In this document: positions 1-9,238 of the stretch, one piece after another
Layout of the letters: every line of letters starts with the position of its first letter
How positions within the stretch are numbered: the first letter of the stretch is position 1
Assembly (NCBI RefSeq): GCF_900640115.1
Contig: NZ_CAAAIW010000006.1
Location: 59,115 to 123,114, forward strand
Length of the DNA: 64,000 bases
Source of the DNA: Legionella yabuuchiae
GTDB taxonomy: Bacteria; Pseudomonadota; Gammaproteobacteria; Legionellales; Legionellaceae
Reading direction: 5' to 3'
Translations under genes and position numbers: made by a program
The notes under the pieces: generated by a model
The model's database searches: none
The model's input: only the letters and a program-made list of their open reading frames with translations
Told to the model about the DNA's origin: nothing

Positions 1-490
1 AAAGCTTGCCAGGAACATAAGTCATTTCCTTTAGCGTCGCTTTCATGGGCATATGAACCCGATGGTAATCTTTTGGTGATAAGTACAGGGTTGCAAATTT
101 TCCTTCAGAAAATAGCTGACTAATCGATTGATCAGACGCTAATAATTTATGGATCGAGTAGTTTCTGCCTTTCGCCTGAACCAACTGGCCTGCTTTTATC
201 TTGCCGATCTCGCTGACATACCCATCCACTGGAGAAACTACAGTAGCGTCGGAGATTGGTCTAAGGTCTGGCTTTAAATGACGAATAAAAAAATCATTAA
301 ACGTTGGATATCGCTCAGGATTTTCCTCTACGGCCTCACTCATATCAATGCGATATTGACGAATGAACGCTTTAATTAGACGATTCTTAATCGAGGGTGA
401 TCTCAGGTTCGCGAGTAATCCTGCCAAGGTCGTTAAAGAACGCTTAGGAATTACGTACTGTGGGAATGTTTTAAGATGATCTTTGAGCAT
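1..490 (-). CDS. psd: Phosphatidylserine decarboxylase, N-terminal part (cut by window edge)
   Basis: Converts phosphatidylserine to phosphatidylethanolamine at the inner membrane. About 163 N-terminal residues are visible. Family signatures are [12 protein letters not shown], a PVDG motif ([11 protein letters not shown]) and [13 protein letters not shown], which carries the conserved His of the PSD active site. The C-terminal LGST self-cleavage site that creates the pyruvoyl group lies beyond the left edge. The ATG at 490 begins [17 protein letters not shown], typical of the family. The next gene on the same strand ends only 5 bp upstream, so the two are probably co-transcribed. Identification is secure; completeness cannot be judged. 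Confidence 0.92.
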   Translation of the reverse strand, partial: MLKDHLKTFPQYVIPKRSLTTLAGLLANLRSPSIKNRLIKAFIRQYRIDMSEAVEENPERYPTFNDFFIRHLKPDLRPISDATVVSPVDGYVSEIGKIKAGQLVQAKGRNYSIHKLLASDQSISQLFSEGKFATLYLSPKDYHRVHMPMKATLKEMTYVPGKL

Positions 491-495
491 ATAAA

Positions 496-1725
496 TTATC
501 CAACCGGTATCTCTTTTATTTTAGCTTGTCTGACTGAGCTTGGCTCATGAATGATGAGGAAAGCTACACAGGCAACGCAACTGACAATCAATGCAGGAAC
601 CCAATATCCTTGGGCAGCGCTAGACGCTTGTTGTGCTACGGGCAACGCTAATGCTCCAAAACTAGCCGCCAATGCCCAAATGGTGGATATTCCACGACAA
701 CGGTATTCTGCGGGTAACTGTTGGTATAAAAAATAATATAACGAGGCACATAGTAAACCGTTAGCAAGCATATAGCCACAAAGCGCTAGAAGTACGCCCA
801 AGTGTATCCCTTGATGCGTGCAATAAAATAAGATTGGGGCAGTAATAGCAACCGTGATCATACTCAGTTTCAGTAACTGGGTTGCAAATCCTTTGGGACT
901 ATATTGTGCAATAGGGATGGCTAATAAGGCTGAGCCCAATTGAGCGAAGGAGGCAATCCATGCACAAGTTATACTGCTCCAAAGCTTTTGGTCGCTGGCA
1001 TAGGTAAACCAAAAAATATTACACAAATACACCATCACACTGACAAATGCGCCAACGGCCGCAATGTGCAGCATGCCTTGCCAGTGCTGTTGCCATAGTT
1101 TTTCATGGGGAAGATGTACTTTATTAATGAATTGAGGCGACTCATATAGTCGTTTACGCAAACGGGAAATCAAGAGCGATGCGAAGCCAACGGCGGCCAA
1201 TACAATGCGCCATAACCATGGTAAGCTCAAAGATTGAATTCCAGCGGCTAAAGCTCCTCCAACAAACATTCCAAGCGCGCCAAAAGCGGCAACAAAGCTG
1301 CCAGCTAACATGGGGTTTCGCGGGTTATGCTCTAGAAGAAAGATAGCCGAGGTATTAATTTCACCCCCTAGGGCCACTCCTTGAGCGATGCGAAACACCA
1401 ATAATAATCCAGTGGCTAGCACGCCAATTTGAGAATAATCTGGCAAAAAACAAATGCCAAGAGTTGCAATTCCCATCAAACTTGCTGTATGCATCATCGG
1501 ATTTCGTCGCCCAGTCAAATCTGCCCGGCGGCCAAAAAACCATCCACCTAAAGGCCTAGCAAGATAAGCCGCAGCAAATAAAGCGAAGGTTAATAACAAA
1601 CTTTGATTCGATGGTGGGAAAAAAGTCGTGGCAAATACAGCTTTGGCTAAATAAAGATAAAGGCTAAACTCCAGCCATTCTACAAAATTTAAAGACAACA
1701 CAATAACACAGGCAGAACGCTTCAT
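496..1725 (-). CDS. MFS transporter, metabolite:H+ symporter (proline/betaine-type) family
   Basis: A 409-residue polytopic membrane protein with about 12 hydrophobic segments. The loop 2-3 signature [10 protein letters not shown] is the MFS motif A, and [11 protein letters not shown] matches the MHS-subfamily segment that follows helix 4. These transporters move small organic acids, proline or betaine with protons; the substrate here cannot be told. A TTG at 1758 would add 11 residues but has no Shine-Dalgarno site, so I chose the ATG at 1725, where the family's N-terminus ([20 protein letters not shown]) begins. Its own ribosome site is weak too. It ends 5 bp before psd on the same strand. 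Confidence 0.85.
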   Translation of the reverse strand: MKRSACVIVLSLNFVEWLEFSLYLYLAKAVFATTFFPPSNQSLLLTFALFAAAYLARPLGGWFFGRRADLTGRRNPMMHTASLMGIATLGICFLPDYSQIGVLATGLLLVFRIAQGVALGGEINTSAIFLLEHNPRNPMLAGSFVAAFGALGMFVGGALAAGIQSLSLPWLWRIVLAAVGFASLLISRLRKRLYESPQFINKVHLPHEKLWQQHWQGMLHIAAVGAFVSVMVYLCNIFWFTYASDQKLWSSITCAWIASFAQLGSALLAIPIAQYSPKGFATQLLKLSMITVAITAPILFYCTHQGIHLGVLLALCGYMLANGLLCASLYYFLYQQLPAEYRCRGISTIWALAASFGALALPVAQQASSAAQGYWVPALIVSCVACVAFLIIHEPSSVRQAKIKEIPVG

Positions 1726-1943
1726 AAAAACCCAACACGGAGTAAATGGCTTGATCAAAAAGAGGAAATTATAAGCGATTGCCTCTGTTTTGAAAACCGA
1801 TTACTTGGTTCTGCATAGTGTTATCAACGCTAAGTAAACTTATTAGATTTCATTTAACTCAGCGAGTTTTCGAAGAGGTCTTTTAAACAGACTAAGGTTA
1901 GAAGTCTAGGTAACAGTGATTAACAAAGGTTGGTATCAACGCT

Positions 1944-1980
1944 CTCCGTACATGACAGCTCGTTTTTGTCAGGTACGGAG
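1944..1980. repeat. Palindromic repeat, family B (37 bp)
   Basis: Arms CTCCGTACATGAC (1944-1956) and GTCAGGTACGGAG (1968-1980) pair at 12 of 13 positions around an 11-nt loop. The left arm shares CTCYGTACATGACA with copies at 21454-21489 and 63861-63883, which marks a dispersed repeat family and not an isolated terminator. It lies 24 bp downstream of the small exported protein gene on the minus strand and may help end its transcript, but no T-run follows it. No flanking direct duplication is visible here. Confidence 0.7.
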
Positions 1981-2004
1981 ATTAAAACTAAACGTTTCTA
2001 ATTA

Positions 2005-2433
2005 TTACCCACTAATCTGGTTGCCAGATTTAATGTCTTTATGAATAACACTTTCAAAATTGTTGTTGTCGGGGTTAACCAGTAAATATCCGTTCCCCAA
2101 TGTATAAGTTAAAGCGCATACTTCTTTACCCTCCCAATGCTCCCAAGTCACGCATAGAGCGCCATTGTCTTTAACGTTCCATGTGCCAGTGTCGGTTTGT
2201 GGCTCATCGCCCGTAGGTTTTTTGTTAAACTTGCCCATAGCTTGACCATTTTTGTCAAAATAAATTTGGAATAAAACTGGAACGAGCTCACCGTCTAAAT
2301 TGGCTAAGGGTACGCTTTTAACGGTATTCCCTTGATAGGTTTTGAGTACTTCTTCTTTTGATAGAGTTGTAAGCGTGTCGGCAAAAGCTGAATAACTAAA
2401 CAACAAAACAGAAATGGCAATGGCTTTTTTCAT
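2005..2433 (-). CDS. Small exported protein of unknown function (DUF995-like)
   Basis: 142 residues. An N-terminal signal peptide (MKKAIAISVLLFSYSAFA) predicts export to the periplasm or beyond. The mature part (KTYQGNTVKS, then DTGTWNVKDNGALCVTWEHW and EVCALTYTLGNGYLLV) resembles the small lipocalin-like beta fold of DUF995-type proteins: a 'GTW...LC..W' core with two Cys that could form a disulphide. Function is unknown. The start has a good ribosome site (GAGGACACCCTT before ATG). A rho-independent terminator separates it from the M4 protease upstream, so it is probably transcribed on its own. Confidence 0.75.
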   Translation of the reverse strand: MKKAIAISVLLFSYSAFADTLTTLSKEEVLKTYQGNTVKSVPLANLDGELVPVLFQIYFDKNGQAMGKFNKKPTGDEPQTDTGTWNVKDNGALCVTWEHWEGKEVCALTYTLGNGYLLVNPDNNNFESVIHKDIKSGNQISG

Positions 2434-2454
2434 AAGGGTGTCCTCTATAAAGTT

Positions 2455-2493
2455 GAAAAATCGGTGCTAGAGCAGAATCTGCAACCGCACCGA
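2455..2493 (-). terminator. Rho-independent terminator of the M4 protease gene
   Basis: Read on the minus strand, TCGGTGC and GCACCGA (2487-2493 and 2461-2467) form a perfect 7-bp stem. A second inner hairpin, GCAGA/TCTGC, sits in its loop, and a run of five T follows (the A-run at 2456-2460). It lies 20 bp past the protease stop codon, in the right orientation. Confidence 0.75.
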
Positions 2494-2512
2494 ATAGATT
2501 TAAGTGTGTCTA

Positions 2513-4267
2513 TTAAATATTCATCTGTTGATCATCGACTTGACTGAAATTATCTTGAGAGTTAATTTGATCCTCTTGCTGATCCATTTGATCTTGATGT
2601 CGAGATTTATACATTGGACAATGCACGCCGACTTCAGCAAAGGATGCGATGACGTCGTCTTTGTTTAATTCCCGATCAATGGCCGCTTGAATCACACCGC
2701 AAGCTGCAAAATCGTAATAGGCAATTGGGGACCAATAGTTTTGATTGGCATCAACCATCAATTGGAAAGCCATAGGAACAGACCAACCTGGCTTATTCGA
2801 TAGCAAGTAAAACGCTTTGTTAAAAACCCCGCTCGCTAAATGAACATCCAAATCGTCGGTATAATCTTTTGCATGCCCAATTGAATTTCCATCTTGGGTT
2901 GGATCATCCATATAACGTATTGGGCTTCCATCTAAAACAGCTTCTCGCCCCAAGGCCCAGTCCTCACCATCCCAATACCAGGGGTATTCTTGACGGACAT
3001 AATCTTGCATAGCAATGGCTGCCATATCAGAAAATGCCTCATTAATTGCACCGGATTGGCCTTCATAATACAAACCAGAGTTCAGCTCTGTGAAATTATG
3101 GGACAATTCATGGGCGATCACCGATTGAGTTGGTGCGGTCAAAAAATCTGAACCGTTGCCAATGACAATTTGCTGATGCGCTAGAACAAATCCTTGCATT
3201 TTTATAGTCGGAATCGCAAACGCATTATCCATTAACCCCAAATGGGTGTAAGCTCTTAATGGAAGATCGTCCGTGCCAATTGGGTTTTCCACGCCATATA
3301 CTTCATCATACATATCCAGCGTTTTCTGAGCGAAATACATCGTATCGTTCACTGGAGAAAATGAAAAATTTATGGGTCCGGTTGAACCATCTGAATAGTT
3401 AATGAATTGGCTTTGCGGGCTGCAAGGATATGAGAACGCTTCGATATTGGCTAACGATTCATTAAATACGCTAATAGGAAAAGCCTCATATCCTAAGCGG
3501 TAATTCTCCAAATTAATGACGCGAATATTATCGTTTTGAACGTAACATTTCCCCTCAATCAATTGAACGTCAAACTTTCCTAGCGATGGTAAGTTTGGCA
3601 ATGCATCACCGTGCTGAAACATTCCAGAGCGATAGGGTAAATTTAACGAGTTTCCACCTAACCCTTGACCAATTTTTTCTTTGCGTACGTCATTCCATTC
3701 TTGCAGAATCTCGCCACTATTGGCATCAACGAGGTAATTGGGCGCACTAATTGGATTTTTTTCATTATTGACGAAAAAGGAGATGTGATAAGCCAGATGC
3801 GCTTTTTCTTTTTTATCAATAAAAATGACTTTTTCGGTATTTTTAAATTTGATGGGCTCTTTTATTTTAGCCAATATTTCTTTTTCAGCTTCACTTGGGG
3901 TTATGCGAGCTATGGTATTGATTACGTCTTTTTCAATTCCTGAAACATTAATTCCTGTCACTTTGGGACTGGCGTTTGCTTCATCTTTATGAAATACCAG
4001 TTGGTGCCCCCAAACGGGTAAATTTTTATAGGTAATTTGGTAGCGAACATGCTTTTTATCCGCTTTTGAAGGCTCAATAAGCTCTAATTGGTAATCCGCA
4101 TCCTTGGGATTATCGATGGTTTTTAATAAACCATGTTTTGTAAACGGTGAGTGTTGTTTTAATTGCGGCAAGGCTTGATTTGAAGAACCCCATATCATTT
4201 GTTGCGATGCAGCGACAGCATTTACAGATACGGACAAGGCTAAAACGGTGATACATCCTTTTCTCAT
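2513..4267 (-). CDS. Secreted M4 (thermolysin-like) zinc metalloprotease, ProA/Msp family
   Basis: 584-residue pre-pro-protease. A signal peptide (about residues 1-20, ending AVAA) is followed by an FTP/PepSY-type propeptide and the catalytic domain. The zinc site is HELSH (His386, Glu387, His390), with Glu410 of GAINEAFSD as third ligand; DLDVHLASGVFNKAF carries the transition-state His. In Legionella the M4 protease ProA/Msp leaves by type II secretion and digests host proteins; a similar fate is inferred here. The C-terminus runs on as a Gln/Asp-rich tail (KSRHQDQMDQQEDQ...) that the M4 fold does not need. GGGAG sits before the ATG. Length is close to ProA (about 540) plus the tail. It may be ProA itself or a paralogue. 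Confidence 0.92.
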   Translation of the reverse strand: MRKGCITVLALSVSVNAVAASQQMIWGSSNQALPQLKQHSPFTKHGLLKTIDNPKDADYQLELIEPSKADKKHVRYQITYKNLPVWGHQLVFHKDEANASPKVTGINVSGIEKDVINTIARITPSEAEKEILAKIKEPIKFKNTEKVIFIDKKEKAHLAYHISFFVNNEKNPISAPNYLVDANSGEILQEWNDVRKEKIGQGLGGNSLNLPYRSGMFQHGDALPNLPSLGKFDVQLIEGKCYVQNDNIRVINLENYRLGYEAFPISVFNESLANIEAFSYPCSPQSQFINYSDGSTGPINFSFSPVNDTMYFAQKTLDMYDEVYGVENPIGTDDLPLRAYTHLGLMDNAFAIPTIKMQGFVLAHQQIVIGNGSDFLTAPTQSVIAHELSHNFTELNSGLYYEGQSGAINEAFSDMAAIAMQDYVRQEYPWYWDGEDWALGREAVLDGSPIRYMDDPTQDGNSIGHAKDYTDDLDVHLASGVFNKAFYLLSNKPGWSVPMAFQLMVDANQNYWSPIAYYDFAACGVIQAAIDRELNKDDVIASFAEVGVHCPMYKSRHQDQMDQQEDQINSQDNFSQVDDQQMNI

Positions 4268-4465
4268 AGCGACTCCCTAATTTAAGACCACGTTTCATCC
4301 TCCTACAAATTTATAAAAAAAACAACAAATCTATTATTTTTTCCCTCTGTATGGCGTTCAATTGGGTGAGCAGTGGGAAAGTATCCTAAAATAATAATAA
4401 CGTACTGCATAAATTAATAATGATCTTAGATAGAAAATCCAAGTCTTAAAATTATTAGGGGAACT

Positions 4466-5275
4466 ATGAGTAAATGGGAAAGGTTTTATTCACAACATAG
4501 TCATGTCAAGGTCGGAGAGGCCAATTTGGGTACAAGTAGCCCAGAAGGAGACTGGGGTCGTTCGATAGATAAACCGTTTAAAATTAATGGGGTTCCCTTA
4601 AAAGATATTGTCACCACATCAGGTAATAAATTTGAAACTGAGGAAGATGTAAAGCGGTTTTTTAAAACAATTATTCTTAAAGATATGGAGATTGGTGAAG
4701 TTGCCAAAGATAAAATTGTAGATTATCTCTATAAAAGCTTTCATCAAGGTGGATATATGCGGATTGTATCCGGCCCCTTGCAGAAAATTTTCACAGATGA
4801 TAGCGGTAATCAACTGCTAAACACTTCCGGACGCCCAGAGGGTTTTGTCCGCGAGACGAATCTTATTACTACCGAACGTGGTTTTAAAATACAAGAACTG
4901 TTTACTTCAAAAATAATGATTGCTTCAAATGTTCTAAATAATGATATTTTAAAAAAAGAATGTGCCAAAGACGCCGAGCAAGGGACCAGAATTTTTCCTG
5001 ATAAGGGAAATGATTTCGTCATCAAGGCTGAGGCAACAATCGATTTGGATTTTTCAAAACGTCCTGATGCTCCTGACATGACAGTGAAATCAAATCGCAT
5101 AAGCTATGGTAATTCTGTAATAAAATCTATTTTTGATAAACGAAATTTGGGACAAAAAATAGTTGATTTTTTTAAAAATTTATTTAATTTAAATTCGGTG
5201 AAAGTTCTTTCCCCAGCCTCAGAAAACAAAGTAACTTTACCAGAAGGAAGAAACGATCCTCCGCAATTACGCTAA
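4466..5275 (+). CDS. Orphan protein, candidate Dot/Icm substrate
   Basis: 269 residues, not recognised. There is no signal peptide and no clear membrane segment, and the protein is charged and Lys/Asn-rich. Weak hydrophobic stretches occur near residues 140-160, and IVDFFKNLFNL near 230 could be an amphipathic helix. The gene is more AT-rich than its neighbours, as is common for acquired Legionella effectors. A strong ribosome site (AGGGGA) precedes the ATG. It stands alone, divergent from the M4 protease across an AT-rich 198-bp intergenic region. Function unknown; the effector suggestion rests only on composition and genus. Confidence 0.6.
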   Translation: MSKWERFYSQHSHVKVGEANLGTSSPEGDWGRSIDKPFKINGVPLKDIVTTSGNKFETEEDVKRFFKTIILKDMEIGEVAKDKIVDYLYKSFHQGGYMRIVSGPLQKIFTDDSGNQLLNTSGRPEGFVRETNLITTERGFKIQELFTSKIMIASNVLNNDILKKECAKDAEQGTRIFPDKGNDFVIKAEATIDLDFSKRPDAPDMTVKSNRISYGNSVIKSIFDKRNLGQKIVDFFKNLFNLNSVKVLSPASENKVTLPEGRNDPPQLR

Positions 5276-5371
5276 ATAAAGACAACCGTGGTTGTAATGA
5301 TCAGAGCCCTTCGATATAAAGTGTATCGCAAAAGGTTTTGCATCATAACAGTGGCCTCTTAGGAATGATTC

Positions 5372-6736
5372 ATGATTCATTTGTTGCTTGTTATTTTGTT
5401 GCTAGAAGGGTTTATCACCATCTCTGTTGAAGTATTGACCATTAGACAATTATTGCCTTTCTATGGTGGCAGTGTATTAATCACCAGCATTATCATCGGT
5501 GTATTTCTTCTTTTTTTGGCGCTAGGCTATTGGCGAGGTGGGAGTTATAAGCAGGATTTTTTTAAGCAGCTTAGTCGTAATTTTACATTGAGCATGATTT
5601 GGATTGGTTTAGGCCTCAGTTATACGTTTGTCGCGTTATTTTATTATGTCGGCGCAATTCTCTTAACATTACCTTTCTTGGTTAGTCTATTTGGTTATCT
5701 GTTATTGGCATTAGCCCCAATTGTGTACTGGTTAGGTCAGACCGTACCATTGACAACAAATTTATTTAGCCAGAATCAACGGGTTAGTCATATTAGCGGT
5801 CGCGCGTTATTTTTGAGTACCGTGGGTTCATTTCTTGGTGCCTTACTCACCTCATTGTTGTTGTTTCAATACCTTGGGGTGGCTTGGACTGTGGTTATCA
5901 ATTGCTTGTTGTTGTTCATGTTGGTGATTTATCTTCGTCCATTTAGTGGACGCTCGTTGTTGCATATTTTGTTGCTGTTTGTCGTGATGCTCTTTATTTT
6001 GGTCTTGAACGTGAATGCAGAAAGGCTACAGTTTAAAGTGACGAACAATTACGGCAATTATCAAGTGGTTGAAACCGCAGATTTTAGTAGAGTGTTACAA
6101 ATTAACCAATCAAGCAGTTCCTTGTTAACTCAGGAGATGAACGCGTTTCCGTATATTGAGTTTATCCGAGACGTGTTGTTTCAACAGCTCAATATCAAGC
6201 AGCAAGATATTCTTGTTATTGGAGCAGGAGGATTTACTTTGACGGCGGCGGGGACGCATGATAATCGTGTAACCTATGTCGATATCGACCCTGCCATTAA
6301 AACGATTGCTGAAGAACATTTCCTAAAACAGCCAATTAAAGGCAAATTTATTGGACAAGATGCGCGTCAATTTTTACAACAAAATGCCAGCCGCTATGAT
6401 GTAATTTTATCCGATGTTTACAGCCATCAAGCAACCATCCCACCATCGTTGCTAACCAGAGAATATTTTCAGTCGCTCTCTAATCATTTAAAGCAAAACG
6501 GTTTGTTATTGGTTAATATTATTGCTAATCCCTTATTCATGGACGCCTATTCGCGTAAAGTATACAACACGATTCATTCGGTGTTTCCCTATTGCACAAT
6601 CGTTCCTTTAAGTTTCCAATCCACCACCAGCAACGTTATTTATCTATGTCCTAAGCTTTCCCCCGTTGGCAAAGACATTTATACCGATGATCTAAACACA
6701 GCGACCATGGATTATTTCAAAAGTCATATTCATTAA
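5372..6736 (+). CDS. Membrane-bound spermidine-synthase-like protein
   Basis: 454 residues. The first ~210 form six or seven hydrophobic helices. The rest is a Rossmann-type aminopropyltransferase/methyltransferase domain with ILVIGAGGFTLTAAG (nucleotide-binding loop), VTYVDIDPAI (acidic residue after beta 2) and YDVILSDVYSHQ (catalytic region). Such fused proteins are annotated as MFS/spermidine synthase; whether they make polyamine is untested. The ATG has AGGA 6 nt upstream. It ends 71 bp before moxR on the same strand, so it may lead or feed the Bat operon. No terminator was seen between them. Confidence 0.8.
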   Translation: MIHLLLVILLLEGFITISVEVLTIRQLLPFYGGSVLITSIIIGVFLLFLALGYWRGGSYKQDFFKQLSRNFTLSMIWIGLGLSYTFVALFYYVGAILLTLPFLVSLFGYLLLALAPIVYWLGQTVPLTTNLFSQNQRVSHISGRALFLSTVGSFLGALLTSLLLFQYLGVAWTVVINCLLLFMLVIYLRPFSGRSLLHILLLFVVMLFILVLNVNAERLQFKVTNNYGNYQVVETADFSRVLQINQSSSSLLTQEMNAFPYIEFIRDVLFQQLNIKQQDILVIGAGGFTLTAAGTHDNRVTYVDIDPAIKTIAEEHFLKQPIKGKFIGQDARQFLQQNASRYDVILSDVYSHQATIPPSLLTREYFQSLSNHLKQNGLLLVNIIANPLFMDAYSRKVYNTIHSVFPYCTIVPLSFQSTTSNVIYLCPKLSPVGKDIYTDDLNTATMDYFKSHIH

Positions 6737-6807
6737 ATCCTTGTGATTATCTTGGCAGCTGTTGTATTTCACGTTAGGATACTATTTTTTTGTATAAGGT
6801 TGATTAA

Positions 6808-7818
6808 ATGGAACAAGTCGACGTTTCTGCTGAGCAAGATATCCAGCAGCAAGTATTGCAACTTAGCTCGTTTTTAAATTCCCGAATTCTTGGCCAAAAT
6901 GATTTAGTGTCGCGATTATTGATTGCCTTATTAGCAGATGGACATTTGCTGGTAGAGGGAGCGCCTGGTCTTGCTAAAACTCGAGCGGTTAAAGAATTGT
7001 CAGAAGGGGTCGAAGGTCATTTCCATCGCATTCAATTTACTCCAGACTTATTACCAGGCGATTTAACTGGAACCGACATTTATCGTCCCGAGGATGGTTC
7101 CTTTATTTTTCAACCGGGTCCAATTTTTCACAATTTGGTCCTGGCTGATGAAATCAACCGTGCTCCTGCAAAAGTTCAATCCGCATTGCTTGAAGCAATG
7201 GCAGAACGCCAGGTAACGATAGGAGGAAAAACGTATCCCTTGCCTGAGTTATTCTTAGTAATGGCGACGCAAAATCCAATCGAGCAAGAAGGAACCTATC
7301 CGCTTCCGGAAGCCCAACTGGATCGATTCTTAATGTATGTGAAAATCACTTATCCTGAAGCCAAGATTGAACATGATATTCTTACCTTGGCAAGAAAAGA
7401 AGCGCTTGAGACCGCGTTTTCCGATCACTCTAATGCCTCCAAAAAAACGGTTAAGCCTCTTTTGCAAAGTAAGTTATTTGAAGCGCGCAAGCAGGTTCTT
7501 CATGTTCATACCAGCGAACCATTGGAGAATTACATCGTTCAGTTAGTCGTTGCGACTAGAAATCCAAAAGCCTACAGTGGCCAATTACAACGTTGGTTAC
7601 GATATGGCGCTAGCCCTCGCGCCACGATCGCCCTTGACCGCTGTGCAAAAGCGCATGCTTGGCTTGCCGGAAGAGATTATGTGATTCCGGAAGATATTCA
7701 TGTCATCGCCCATGACGTACTGCGCCATCGGGTTCTTCTGACTTTTGAAGCAGAAGCGGAAGGGGTTAGTAGCGATGATTTTCTAAATGAATTATTACGA
7801 TTGGTGGCCTTGCCTTAA
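6808..7818 (+). CDS. MoxR-family AAA+ ATPase
   Basis: 336 residues, AAA_3 type. Walker A is GAPGLAKT (residues 51-58), Walker B is LVLADEINR near residue 112, and sensor 1 is MATQNP; a C-terminal AAA lid follows (SPRATIALDRCAKAHAW). MoxR ATPases act as chaperone-like motors that work with von Willebrand A (VWA) proteins to insert cofactors or mature protein complexes. Here it is the first gene of a complete Bat operon. AAGG precedes the ATG. The next gene starts 9 bp downstream. Confidence 0.93.
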   Translation: MEQVDVSAEQDIQQQVLQLSSFLNSRILGQNDLVSRLLIALLADGHLLVEGAPGLAKTRAVKELSEGVEGHFHRIQFTPDLLPGDLTGTDIYRPEDGSFIFQPGPIFHNLVLADEINRAPAKVQSALLEAMAERQVTIGGKTYPLPELFLVMATQNPIEQEGTYPLPEAQLDRFLMYVKITYPEAKIEHDILTLARKEALETAFSDHSNASKKTVKPLLQSKLFEARKQVLHVHTSEPLENYIVQLVVATRNPKAYSGQLQRWLRYGASPRATIALDRCAKAHAWLAGRDYVIPEDIHVIAHDVLRHRVLLTFEAEAEGVSSDDFLNELLRLVALP

Positions 7819-7827
7819 GGAAGCCTT

Positions 7828-8751
7828 ATGAGCGACGGAGTGGTTACAGAATTGTCTGAGCTGATTGCATTAAGACGCCATGCTCATTCTGCAAATTATA
7901 CCCCAGAACGCCGTGCTGTGCGCTCAGGCAATCATTTATCCAAACTTCGTGGTCGTGGAATGGACTTTGCCGAAGTTCGAAATTATCAAGCCGGTGATGA
8001 AGTTCGCCACATGGAATGGCGCGTTACAGCTCGCACTGGACGACCTCATGTTAAATTGTTTCAGGAAGAACGCGAACGTCCTGCGATTATTCTTGTCGAC
8101 TTTAGCCCATCCATGTATTTTGGCACGCGTGTCGCATTTAAATCAGTCGTTGCGGCTCGATTGGCGGCGATTCTGTCCTGGACGGCGATGAATCAAGGTG
8201 ACAGGCTTGGGGGATTACTGTTTTCCGATACCACTCATAGTGAATTTACGCCAAGAGGCCGAGAAGCAGGGGTGTTACCCTTCTTAGCATCCTTATCTGC
8301 CTATACCCAGGAGGCGCCCCGAGCTATCGATCGCAGCATGCCTAAGGAAGGTATTTTAAATCAAGCTTTAGTACGTCTTCGTCGTGTAGCAAGACCTGGG
8401 AGCATTCTAGTGCTCATTAGTGATTTTTATCAGGTTGATCGAGAAACAGAACAACATTTAAGTCGACTAAGAGCGCATAATGACATTCTGGCGTATCATA
8501 TTTGTGATCCCTTGGAGTTATCCCCACCAAACCCCCACCAATATGCCATTACTAACGGTCGGGAAGAAATATTATTTGATACCACCCAACATGCGGTGGA
8601 AACAGGCTATCAAACTTATTGTGACCATCGTATTGCAGAACTGCAAGCGCTTCTGAAACGAAATCAGATTCAATATGTGCAAGTAACTAGCGAGTTGGAT
8701 TTACCTTATCTGGTTAAAACCACCTATCCTAGGAGATCAGCGCATGGCTAG
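7828..8751 (+). CDS. DUF58 domain protein (VWA-like partner of MoxR)
   Basis: 307 residues. The N-terminal DUF58 signature (GNHLSKLRGRGMDFAEVRNY followed by DEVRHMEWRVTART) precedes a VWA-like fold whose metal site AIILVDFSPSM keeps the DxSxS pattern. DUF58 proteins always travel with MoxR ATPases and are thought to present clients or metal to them. A clear AAGGA lies just before the ATG. The last 8 bp overlap the next gene, suggesting translational coupling. Confidence 0.92.
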   Translation: MSDGVVTELSELIALRRHAHSANYTPERRAVRSGNHLSKLRGRGMDFAEVRNYQAGDEVRHMEWRVTARTGRPHVKLFQEERERPAIILVDFSPSMYFGTRVAFKSVVAARLAAILSWTAMNQGDRLGGLLFSDTTHSEFTPRGREAGVLPFLASLSAYTQEAPRAIDRSMPKEGILNQALVRLRRVARPGSILVLISDFYQVDRETEQHLSRLRAHNDILAYHICDPLELSPPNPHQYAITNGREEILFDTTQHAVETGYQTYCDHRIAELQALLKRNQIQYVQVTSELDLPYLVKTTYPRRSAHG

Positions 8752-9238
8752 CTCAGCCCCTCAGGAATTAGCACAACTGCGCGATATTCACTTGCCTGAG
8801 TCAGTCGGTTGGTGGCCTTTGGCCCCTGGTTGGTATTTGCTTTTTTTTATTCTGCTTCTGGTGATAATAGCGTGCATTTGGGGTTTGTATCGATGCTATC
8901 GCAATGAGCGCGCTAAGCATCAAGCATTACGTTTGTTGGATGAATACCAGAGTCAGTATGAGGCCAGCCAAAACAGCAAACTCGCCAGTGCTCGTGTTTC
9001 AGAATTACTTAAACGAGTTGCGCTGGTTTATTTTCCACGCGAAGAAGTGGCTGGTTTAACAGGTGAGCAATGGCTTGAGTTTCTAAATAAGACGGGGCAA
9101 GACATTGACTTTAGGCCGGTTCAGTATGAATTGTTGGAGTTACCCTACGGAAGAGAAAACGCGTGTAAAAACCTAGAGCCTTTATTCCAACAAGCAAAAC
9201 GCTGGATTAAGCAACGGAGAAAACCATGTTTGAGTTAG
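8744..9238 (+). CDS. DUF4381 membrane protein of the Bat operon
   Basis: 164 residues. The DUF4381 signature LRDIHLPESVGWWPLAPGWY leads into one membrane helix (residues about 31-48), with a basic cytoplasmic or periplasmic remainder that includes HQALRLLDEY. It has no known catalytic activity and presumably anchors the Bat assembly at the inner membrane. AGGAG at 8731-8735 fits the ATG at 8744. It overlaps the DUF58 gene by 8 bp and batA by 13 bp. Confidence 0.9.
   Translation: MASSAPQELAQLRDIHLPESVGWWPLAPGWYLLFFILLLVIIACIWGLYRCYRNERAKHQALRLLDEYQSQYEASQNSKLASARVSELLKRVALVYFPREEVAGLTGEQWLEFLNKTGQDIDFRPVQYELLELPYGRENACKNLEPLFQQAKRWIKQRRKPCLS

Noticed and set aside
1361..1543. Short frames inside the MFS gene on both strands
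   Set aside because: Shadows of a confirmed gene.
3665..3943. 92-residue Phe-rich frame antisense to the M4 protease
   Set aside because: It mirrors Lys/Glu-rich codons of the propeptide; no ribosome site.
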